From: Calliopsis andreniformis
Lineage: Eukaryota > Arthropoda > Insecta > Hymenoptera > Andrenidae
Direction: 5' to 3'
DNA length: 64,000 nucleotides
NCBI RefSeq assembly: GCF_051401765.1
Contig: NW_027480468.1
Location: 1,488,001 to 1,552,000 of the forward strand
The stretch's first letter is position 1. The number at the start of each line of letters is the position of its first letter. Shown here piece after piece: positions 54,701 to 64,000 of the stretch. The notes under the pieces were generated by a model. That model worked only from the letters and a program-made list of their open reading frames with translations. It ran no database searches and was not told where the DNA came from. Both the position numbers and the translations under genes were made by a program.

Positions 54701-55230
54701 TCCTCAATCCTCAATCCTCAGACCTCAAACATCAATACTCAACCCTCATTCCTCGTCCTCAATCCACAACCCTCAATCCTCAATCCTCAATCTTCAATTC
54801 TCAATCCTCAATCCACAATCCTCAATCATCAATCCTCAATCCTCAAACCTCAATCCTGATTCCTCAATCCTGAATCCTCAGTCTTCAGCCCTCAGTCCTC
54901 AACAATCAGCTGTCAATCCTCAATCCTCAATAGAATATCATCAATTCAAAGCTTTCAATACTCAATACTCAATCTGCAATCTTCAAATCTCTATCCACAA
55001 TCATCAATTCTCATCACTCAACCCTCAACGCTCAGTCCCCAAACCTCAATCTTCAATCCTCAATCCTCAATCCTCAATCCTCAATCCTTAATCTTCAATC
55101 CTCAATACTCAATCTTCAATCCTCAATCCTCAACACTCAGTCCTCAATCCTCAATCCTCAATCCTTAATCTTCAATCCTCAATACTCAATCTTCAATCCT
55201 CAATCCTCAATCCTCAATCCTCAATCCTCA
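51793..55230. repeat. HOR block D5, 5' part
   Basis: D5 is collinear with D3 at +12,240 through 51943, 52662, 52859 and 54231. At about 54615 D5 has 63 bp that D3 lacks, after which the offset is +12,303. Type II modules lie at 51939, 52920, 53576 and 54931. A shared variant, CTTCCGTCC (54094 and 41854), sets D3 and D5 apart from D1, D2 and D4, which read CTTCCATCC. Confidence 0.8.
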
Positions 55231-56980
55231 TTCTTCAATCCTCAACACCCAGTCCTCAATCTTCTATCCTCAATCCACAACCCTCGATCCTCAATCCTCA
55301 ATCTTCAATCATCAATATTCAATCTTCGGTCCGCAATCCTCAATCCTCAATCCTCAATCCTCAATCCTCAATGTTCAATCCGCAATACCCAACCCTCAAT
55401 CTTCAATACTCAATCCTCAATACCCAATCCTCAATCTTCAATCCCCAATCCTCTATCCACAATTCTCAATCCTCAATCCTCAGTCCTCAGTCCTCAAACC
55501 TCAATTCTCCGCCCTCAGCCCTCATCGTCAATCCTCAATCCTCAATCCACAATTTTCAATCCTCAATAATCAATCTTCAATCCTCAATCCTCAATCCTCA
55601 ATTCTCAATCCTCAATCGTCAGTCTTCAATCCTCAATACTCAATCTTCAATCCTGAATCCTCAATCCTCAATCCTCAATCCTCATTCTTCAATCCTCAAT
55701 ACCCAATCCTCAATCTTCAATCCTCAATCCTCAATCCTCAATTCTCAATCCTCAATCCTCAGTCCTCAATCCTCATTCCTCAATCCTCAATACTCAACCA
55801 TCAATCCTCAATACTCAACCTTCATTCCCCAATCGTCAATCCTCAATCCACCATCCTGAATCCTCAGTACTCAATCCTCAATCCTCAATCCTCAATATTC
55901 AATCCTCAATACTCAATCTTCAATCCTCAATCCTCAATCCTCAATCCTTCATCCTGAATCCTCAATACTCAATCCTCAATCTTCAATCCTCAATACTCAA
56001 TCTTCAATCCTCAATCCTCGATCCTCAATCCTCAATCCTCATTCCTCAATCCTCAATACCCAATCCTCAATCCTCAATCCTCAATCCTCAGTCCTCAAAT
56101 CTCAATCCTCAATCCTCAATCCTCAATCCTCAATCCTCAATCCTCAATCCTCAATCATCCACCTCAATCTTCAATACTCAATCCTCAATCCTCATTCCTC
56201 AATCCTCAATACTCAACCATCAATCCTCAATTCTCAATCCTCAATCCTCAATATTCAACACACAACCCTCAACCATCAATTCTCAATACCCAACCATCAA
56301 TCCTCAATTATCAACACTCAATAGAATATCCTGAATTCTCATGGTTTAATACTCAATCCACATTATTCAATAATCAAATCTCAATCCCCAAACATCAATC
56401 CTCAACACTCAATCCTCAACACTCAGTCCTCTCTCTTCAATCCTCCATCCTCAATCCTCAATCCTGAAGCGTCAATCCTCAATCCTCAATACTCAACCCT
56501 CAATCCTCAGTCCTCAAAACTCAATCACGAATCCTCAACCCTGAATCCTCATTCTTCAGCCCTCAGTCCTCAACAATCAATTGTCAATCCTCAATCCTCA
56601 ATAGAATATCCTGAATTCACAGTTTTCAATACTCAATCCGCATTCTTCAATCTTCAAATCTCAATACACAACCGTCAATTCTCATCACTCAAACCTCAAC
56701 ACTCAGTCGTCAATCTACAATCCTCAATCCTCAATCCTCAATCTTCAATCCTCAATACTCAACCTTCAATCCTCAATCCTCAATCCTCAATCCTAAATGA
56801 TCAATCCTCAATCCTCCATCTCCAATCCTCAATACTCAATCTTCAATCCTCAATCCTCAATCCTCAATCTTCAATCCTCAATACCCAATCCTCACTCTTC
56901 AATCCTCAATTCTCAATCCTCATTCCTCAGTCCTCAGTCCTCAAACCTCAATCCTCAACCCTCAGCCCTAATCCTCAATC
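55231..56980. repeat. A-type segment A6, internally deleted
   Basis: A6 matches A5 at +12,303 to about 55757 and at +11,440 from about 55885. A roughly 990-bp part of A5 (43455-44444) is replaced by about 127 bp of heptamers that contain TACTCAACCATC, TTCATTCCCC and CCACCATCCTGAATCC. The A start marker is at 55371 and the type I/type II pair at 56322/56602. The net loss is 863 bp. Confidence 0.78.
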
Positions 56981-57851
56981 ATCAATCCTCAATCCTCAAT
57001 CGTCAATAGAATATCATCAATTCACAGTTTTCAATACTCAATACTCAATCTGCAATCTTCAAATCTCTATTCACAAACATCAATTCTCATCACTCAACCC
57101 TCGACACTCCGTCCCCAATCCTCAATCTTCATTCCTCAATCCTCAATCCTCAATACTCAATCTTCAATCCTCAATCCTCAATCCTCAATCCTCAATCCTC
57201 AATCCTCAATATTCAACACACAACCCTCAGCCATCCATCCTCAATACTCAACCATCAATCCTCAATTCTCAACACTCAATAGATTATACTGAATTCTCAC
57301 GGTTGAAAACTCAATCCAAAATATACAATAATCAAATCTCAATCCTCAAACATTAATTCTCAAAACTCAGTCCTCAACACTCACTCCTCTCTCTTCAATC
57401 CTCCATCCTCAATCCTCAATCTTCAATCCTCAATCCTCAATCCTCAATCCTCAATCCTCAATCTTCAATCCTCAATACTCAATTTTCAATCGTCAGTTCC
57501 CAATCTTCAATCCTCAATCCTCAATCCTCAATCCTCAATCCTCATTCTTCAATCCTCAATACCCAATTCTCAATCTTCAATCCTCAATCCCCAATCCTCA
57601 ATTCTCAATCCTCAGTCCTCAATCCTCAGACTTCAGACATCAATACTCAACCCTCAGTCCTCGTCCTCAATCCACAACCCTCAATCCTCAATCCTCAATC
57701 TTCAATCATTAATATTCAATCTTCAATCTACAATCCTCAATCATCTATCCTCAATCCTCAGTCCTCAGTCCGCAAACCTCAATCCTCAACCCTCAGCCCT
57801 CATCCTCAATCCTCAACCCTCAGCCCTCATCCTCAATCCTCAATCCTCAAT
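56981..57851. repeat. Second T tail linking A6 to D6
   Basis: This copies 45541-46411 at +11,440. It includes the type II (57007) and diverged type I (57280) modules and the doubled GCCCTCATCC string. It differs by single bases, such as CAGTCC for CAATCC near 57615 and CGCAAACC for CTCAAACC near 57772. Confidence 0.75.
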
Positions 57852-60800
57852 CCTAAATCCTGAATCTTCCATCCTCGATACTCAATCTTCAATCCTCAAT
57901 CCCCTGTCCTCAAACGTCAATTCTGAATCCTCAATCCTGAATCCTCAATCTTCAGCCCTCAGTCCTACACAATCAGTTGTCAATCCTCAATCCTCAATAG
58001 AATGTCCTCAATTCACAGTCTTCAATACTCAATACTCAACCTGCAACCTTCAGATCTCTATCCACAAACATCAATTCTCATCACTCAACCCTCAATGCTC
58101 AGTCCCCAATCCTCAATCTTCAATCCTCAATCCTCAATCATCAACCCTCAATCCTCAATCCTCAATCTTCAATCCTCAATACTCAATCTTCAATCCTCAA
58201 TCCTCTATCCTCAACCCTCAATCCTCAATCTTCAATCCTGAATACTCAATCTTCAATACTCAATCCTCAATCCTCAATCCTCAATCCTCAATCCTCAATC
58301 CTCAATCGTCAATCTTCCATCCTCAATACTCAATCTTCAATCCTCAATCCTCATTCCTCAATCCTCAATCCTCAATCTTCAATCCTCAATACTCAATCTT
58401 CAATCCTCAATCCTCTATCCTCAACCCTCAATCCTCAATCCTCAATCCTCAATCGTCAATCTTCCATCCTCAATACTCAATCTTCAATCCTCAATCTTCA
58501 ATCCTCAATCCTCAATCCTCAATCCTAAATCCTCATTCTTTAACCATTAATACCCAATCCTCAATCTTCAATCCTCAATGCTCAATCCTCAATCCTCAAT
58601 CCTCATTCTTCAATCCTCAATACCCTATCCTCAATCTTCAATCCTCAAACCTCAATCCTCAATCCTCAATCCTCAATAGTCAATCCTCAATCTTCAACCC
58701 TCAGTGCCAAATACTCAATCTTGAATACTCAATCCTCAATCCTCAAACTTCAATCCTCAATACTCAATCTTCAATCCTCAATCCTCAATTCTCAATCCTC
58801 AATCCTCAATCTTCAATACTCAATACCCAATCCGCAGTCTTCAATCCACAATCCTGAATCCTCAATACTCACTCCTCAATCCTCAGTCCTCAAACCTCAA
58901 TCCGGAATCTTTCAATCATGAATCCTCAATCTTCAGCCCTGAGTCCTACGCAATCAGTTGTCAATCCTCAATCCTCAATAGAATGTCCTCGATTCACAGC
59001 TTTCAATACTCAATACTCAATCTGCAAACTTCAGATCTCTATCCACAAACATCAATTCTCATCACTCAACCCTCAGTACGCTGTCCCCAATCCTCAATCT
59101 TCAATCCCCAATCCTCAGTCCTCAATCCTCAGTCTTAATCTTCAATCCTCAATACTCAATCTTCAATCCTCAATCCTCAATCCTCAATCCTCAATCCTCA
59201 ATTTTCAATCCTCAATCCTCAATCCTCAATCTACAATCCTCAATACTCAATCTGCAATCCTCAATCCTCAGTCCTGAGTCCTCAATCTCATTCTTCAATT
59301 ATCAATACCGAATCCTCAATCTTCAATCCTCAATCCTCAATCCTCAATCCTCAATTCTCAATCCTCAATCCTCAATCCTCAATCTTCAATCATTAATATT
59401 CAATCTTCAATCCACAATCCTCAATCCTCAATCCTCAATCATCAACCCTCAATCCTCAACGTCCAATCCTCAATACCCAATCCTCAGTCTTCAATCCTCA
59501 ATCCTCAATCCTCAATCCTCAATCCTCAATCCTCAATCCTCAGTCCTCAAACCTCAATCCTGAATCCTCAAACCTGAATCCTCAATCTTCAGCCCTGAGT
59601 CCTCAACAATCATTTCTCAATCCTCAATCCTCAATAGAACGTCCTCAATTCACAGTTTTCAATACTCAATACTCAATCTGCAATCTTCAGATTTCTATAC
59701 ACAAACATCAATTCTCATCACTCAACCCTCAATACTCAGTCCACAATCCTCAACCTTCAATCGTCAATCCTCCATCCTCAATCCTCAACCCTCAACCCTC
59801 AATCCTCATTCTTCAATCCTCAATACTCAATCCTCAATCTTCAATCCTCAATCCCCAATCCTCAATCCTCAATCCTCAATGGTCAATCCTCAATCTTCAA
59901 CTCTCAGTGCCAAATCCTCAATCTTGAATACTCAATCCTCAATCCTCAAACTTCAATCCTCAATACTCAATCTTCAATCCTCAATCCTCAATCCTCAATC
60001 CTCAATCCTCATTCTTCAATCATCAATACCCAATCCTCAATCTTCAATCCTCAATCCTCAATCCTCAATCCTCAATCCTCATTCTTCAATCCTCAATACC
60101 CTATCCTCAATCTTCAATCCTCAATCCTCAATCCTCAATCCTCAATCCTCAATAGTCAATCCTCAATCTTCAACCCTCAGTGCCAAATACTCAATCTTGA
60201 ATACTCAATCCTCAATCCTCAGACTTCAATCCTCAATACTCAATCTTCAATCCTCAATCCTCAGTCCTCAATCCTCAATCCTCATTCTTCAATCCTCAAT
60301 ACCCAATCCTCAATCTTCCATCCTCAATCCTCAATCCTCAATTCTCAATCCTCAATCCTCAATCCTCAATTCTCAATCCTCAATCCTCAATCTTCAATAC
60401 TCAACCCTCAGTCCTCGTCCTCAATCCACAACCCTCAATCCTCAATCCTCAATCCTCAATCGTCAATCTTCCATCCTCAATACTCAATCTTCAATCCTCA
60501 ATCTTCAATCCTCAATCCTCAATCCTCAATCCTCAATCCTAAATCCTCATTCTTTAACCATTAATACCCAATCCTCAATCTTCAATCCTCAATGCTCAAT
60601 CCTCAATCCTCAATCCTCATTCTTCAATCCTCAATACCCTATCCTCAATCTTCAATCCTCAAACCTCAATCCTCAATCCTCAATCCTCAATAGTCAATCC
60701 TCAATCTTCAACCCTCAGTGCCAAATACTCAATCTTGAATACTCAATCCTCAATCCTCAAACTTCAATCCTCAATACTCAATCTTCAATCCTCAATCCTC

Positions 60801-63800
60801 AATTCTCAATCCTCAATCCTCAATCTTCAATACTCAATACCCAATCCGCAGTCTTCAATCCACAATCCTGAATCCTCAATACTCACTCCTCAATCCTCAG
60901 TCCTCAAACCTCAATCCTGAATCTTTCAATCATGAATCCTCAATCTTCAGCCCTGAGTCCTACGCAATCAGTTGTCAATCCTCAATCCTCAATAGAATGT
61001 CCTCAATTCACAGCTTTCAATACTCAATACTCAATCTGCAAACTTCAGATCTCTATCCACAAACATCAATTCTCATCACTCAACCCTCAGTACGCTGTCC
61101 CCAATCCTCAATCTTCAATCCCCAATCCTCAGTCCTCAATCCTCAATCTTAATCTTCAATCCTCAATACTCAATCTTCAATCCTCAATCCTCAATCCTCA
61201 ATCCTCAATCCTCAATCTTCAATCCTCAATCCTCAATCCTCAATCTACAATCTTCAATCCTCAATCCTCAATCCTCAATCCTCAATTCTCAATCCTCAAT
61301 CCTCAATACTCAATCTTCAATCATTAATATTCAATCTTCAATCCACAATCCTCAATCCTCAATCCTCAATCCTCAACCCTCAATCCTCAACGTCCAATCC
61401 TCAATACCCAATCCTCAGTCTTCAATCCTCAATCCTCAATCCTCAATCCTCAATCCTCAATCCTCAATCCTCAGTCCTCAAACCTCAATCCTGAATCCTC
61501 AAACCTGAATCCTCAATCTTCAGCCCTGAGTCCTCAACAATCATTTCTCAATCCTCAATCCTCAATAGAACGTCCTCAATTCACAGTTTTCAATACTCAA
61601 TACTCAATCTGCAATCTTCAGATTTCTATACACAAACATCAATTCTCATCACTCAACCCTCAATACTCAGTCCACAATCCTCAACCTTCAATCGTCAATC
61701 CTCCATCCTCAATCCTCAATCTTAATCTTCAATCCTCAATACTCAATCTTCAATCCTCAATCCTCAATCCTCAATCTTAACCTTCAATCCTCAATACTCA
61801 ATCTTCAACCCTCAATCCTCAATCCTCAATCCTGAACACTCAATCCTCAATCTTCAATCCTCAATACTCAACCTTCAATCCTCAATCCTCAATCCTCAAT
61901 CCTCAATCCTCAATCCTCAGTCCTCAATCGTCAATCTTCCATCCTCAATACTCAATCTTCAATCCTCAATCCTCATTCCTCAATCCTCAATCCTCAACCT
62001 TCAATCCTCAATACTCAATCTTCAATCCTCAATCCTCAATCCTCTATCCTCAACCCTCAATCCTCAATCCTCAATCCTCAATCGTCAATCTTCCATCCTC
62101 AATACTCAATCTCCAATCCTCAATCCTCAATCCTCAACCCTCAACCCTCAATCCTCATTCTTCAATCCTCAATACTCAATCCTCAATCTTCAATCCTCAA
62201 TCCTCAATCCTCAATCCTCAATCCTCAATGGTCAATCCTCAATCTTCAACTCTCAGTGCCAAATCCTCAATCTTGAATACTCAATCCTCAATCCTCAAAC
62301 TTCAATCCTCAATACTCAATCTTCAATCCTCAATCCTCAATCCTCAATCCTCAATCCTCATTCTTCAATCATCAATACCCAATCCTCAATCTTCAATCCT
62401 CAATCCTCAATCCTCAATCCTCAATCCTCATTCTTCAATCCTCAATACCCTATCCTCAATCTTCAATCCTCAATCCTCAATCCTCAATCCTCAATCCTCA
62501 ATAGTCAATCCTCAATCTTCAACCCTCAGTGCCAAATACTCAATCTTGAATACTCAATCCTCAATCCTCAGACTTCAATCCTCAATACTCAATCTTCAAC
62601 CCTCAATCCTCAATCCTCAATCCTGAACACTCAATCCTCAATCTTCAATCCTCAATACTCAACCTTCAATCCTCAATCCTCAATCCTCAATCCCCAATCC
62701 TCAGTCCTCAATCCTCAATCTTAATCTTCAATCCTCAATACTCAATCTTCAATCCTCAATCCTCAATCCTCAATCCTCAATCCTCAATCTTCAATCCTCA
62801 ATCCTCAATCCTCAATCTACAATCCTCAATACTCAATCTGCAATCCTCAATCCTCAGTCCTGAGTCCTCAATCTCATTCTTCAATTATCAATACCGAATC
62901 CTCAATCTTCAATCCTCAATCCTCAATCCTCAATCCTCAATTCTCAATCCTCAATCCTCAATACTCAATCTTCAATCATTAATATTCAATCTTCAATCCA
63001 CAATCCTCAATCCTCAATCCTCAATCCTCAACCCTCAATCCTCAACGTCCAATCCTCAATACCCAATCCTCAGTCTTCAATCCTCAATCCTCAATCCTCA
63101 ATCCTCAATCCTCAATCCTCAATCCTCAGTCCTCAAACCTCAATCCTGAATCCTCAAACCTGAATCCTCAATCTTCAGCCCTGAGTCCTCAACAATCATT
63201 TCTCAATCCTCAATCCTCAATAGAACGTCCTCAATTCACAGTTTTCAATACTCAATACTCAATCTGCAATCTTCAGATTTCTAAACACAAACATCAATTC
63301 TCATCACTCAACCCTCAATACTCAGTCCACAATCCTCAACCTTCAATCGTCAATCCTCCATCCTCAATCCTCAATCTTAATCTTCAATCCTCAATACTCA
63401 ATCTTCAATCCTCAATCCTCAATCCTCAATCTTAATCTTCAATCCTCAATACTCAATCTTCAACCCTCAATCCTCAATCCTCAATCCTGAACACTCAATC
63501 CTCAATCTTCAATCCTCAATACTCAACCTTCAATCCTCAATCCTCAATCCTCAATCCTCAATCCTCAATCCTCAATCCTCAATCGTCAATCTTCCATCCT
63601 CAATACTCAATCTTCAATCCTCAATCCTCATTCCTCAATCCTCAATCCTCAACCTTCAATCCTCAATACTCAATCTTCAATCCTCAATCCTCTATCCTCA
63701 ACCCTCAATCCTCAATCCTCAATCCTCAATCGTCAATCTTCCATCCTCAATACTCAATCTCCAATCCTCAATCCTCAATCCTCAACCCTCAACCCTCAAT

Positions 63801-64000
63801 CCTCATTCTTCAATCCTCAATACTCAATCCTCAATCTTCAATCCTCAATCCTCAATCCTCAATCCTCAATCCTCAATGGTCAATCCTCAATCTTCAACTC
63901 TCAGTGCCAAATCCTCAATCTTGAATACTCAATCCTCAATCCTCAAACTTCAATCCTCAATACTCAATCTTCAATCCTCAATACTCAATCCTCAATCCTC
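57852..64000. repeat. HOR block D6, mosaic, truncated by the window
   Basis: D6 starts as a D5/D3-like copy. It loses 411 bp near 59785, runs through the marker at 59879, then near 60400 joins D4-like sequence. That join repeats the landmarks at 58721 and 58918 as 60735 and 60932 (a 2,014-bp internal duplication). A 76-bp loss follows at about 61251. From 62228 it matches D2 from 35577 at +26,651, including the CTAAACAC variant and the full 1,648-bp doublet (63876). Type II modules lie at 57998, 58979, 59635, 60993, 61566 and 63221. Confidence 0.78.

Larger units (their letters stand above)
1..64000. repeat. Heptamer satellite array, consensus CCTCAAT (ATTGAGG on the - strand)
   Basis: The 7-bp word CCTCAAT and one- or two-base variants of it fill the window from end to end. 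No stretch departs from the pattern for more than a few tens of bases. The consensus has no G, so the + strand is almost G-free and G appears only at variant positions (CCTCAGT, CCTGAAT, CGTCAAT, CAATG). All + frames stay open and translate to the cycle SSILNPQ, while each - frame meets TGA once per 21 nt; apparent ORFs are therefore uninformative. There is no codon-level conservation, ribosome binding site, intron signal, tRNA/rRNA fold or transposase remnant. The array continues past both window edges. Family identity and species are unknown to me; a eukaryotic heterochromatic satellite is inferred from length and HOR structure. Confidence 0.97.

Noticed and set aside
1..64000. CRISPR array
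   Set aside because: The period is 7 bp, with no 23-50 bp conserved repeat alternating with unique spacers, and no cas genes.
1..64000. Telomeric repeat array
   Set aside because: Seven-base telomere repeats known to me (for example TTTAGGG) do not match ATTGAGG, and the unit-level degeneracy and kilobase HORs are unlike telomerase-made repeats. A subtelomeric position remains possible.
1..64000. Cyanobacterial short tandemly repeated repetitive heptamers (STRR, CCCCAGT-like)
   Set aside because: The base pattern looks similar (CAAT/CAGT alternation), but STRR tracts are short and lie between genes. A 64-kb gene-free array with nested HORs does not fit.
1..64000. RNA polymerase II CTD-like heptad coding
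   Set aside because: The heptapeptide SSILNPQ has no resemblance to the YSPTSPS heptad beyond its length, and no polymerase sequence flanks it.
1..64000. Promoters, terminators, tRNA or rRNA genes
   Set aside because: I looked for AT-rich promoter boxes, hairpin plus T-tract terminators and cloverleaf patterns. The lack of G on the + strand precludes stable + strand hairpins, and no candidate rose above the repeat background.

Overview
The whole 64 kb window is one uninterrupted satellite-DNA array. Its basic unit is the heptamer CCTCAAT on the + strand (ATTGAGG on the - strand). I found no gene, RNA gene, transposon, CRISPR array or unique flanking sequence. The many long + strand open frames are by-products of the repeat: CCTCAAT contains no stop codon in any phase, its length is not a multiple of 3, and all three + frames therefore read the same heptapeptide cycle, SSILNPQ. 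The - strand heptamer carries TGA, so every - frame stops about every 21 nt. A gene-free array this long with nested higher-order repeats (HORs) suggests eukaryotic heterochromatin (centromeric, pericentromeric, subtelomeric or sex-chromosomal). Nothing in the window identifies the species.

At the heptamer scale the array is quite degenerate. Common variants are CTTCAAT, ACTCAAT, CCTCAGT, CCTCAAA, CCTGAAT and CGTCAAT, and the longest perfect run I noticed is 11 units. At the kilobase scale the same strings of variants return almost unchanged, which is the signature of HORs. I name three families here for convenience. A units repeat at 228, 5855 and 12305, with partial copies near 26192, 42900 and 55231. 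B blocks are at 15480-20433 and 28164-33131. D blocks start at 20434, 33132, 39553, 46412, 51793 and 57852.

The layout is: A-tail (1-227), A1 (228-5854), A2 (5855-12304), A3 (12305-15479), B1 (15480-20433), D1 (20434-26191), A4 (26192-28163), B2 (28164-33131), D2 (33132-39552), D3 plus A5 plus tail T (39553-46411), D4 (46412-51792), D5 plus A6 plus T (51793-57851) and D6 (57852-64000, cut by the window). Two larger tandem duplications lie on top of this: about 13 kb (A-B-D | A-B-D, second copy starting at 26192) and about 12.24 kb (37225-49464 | 49465 onward). Translated stretches of 200-450 codons differ by zero to two residues between large copies, so the last amplification rounds look recent.

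Two families of strongly diverged heptamers, called type I and type II modules here, punctuate the array. They keep the 7-bp register, and a type I module is followed by a type II module at exactly 280 bp (40 heptamers) in twelve places. They are the most distinctive internal landmarks. Several junctions (near 21255, 26192, 42370, 49465, 55757-55885, 59785 and 61251) are sites where register-matched deletion, unequal exchange or template switching joined different units. The window is best read as a record of satellite turnover. Because near-identical copies are 5-13 kb apart, the copy number should be checked against ultra-long reads.
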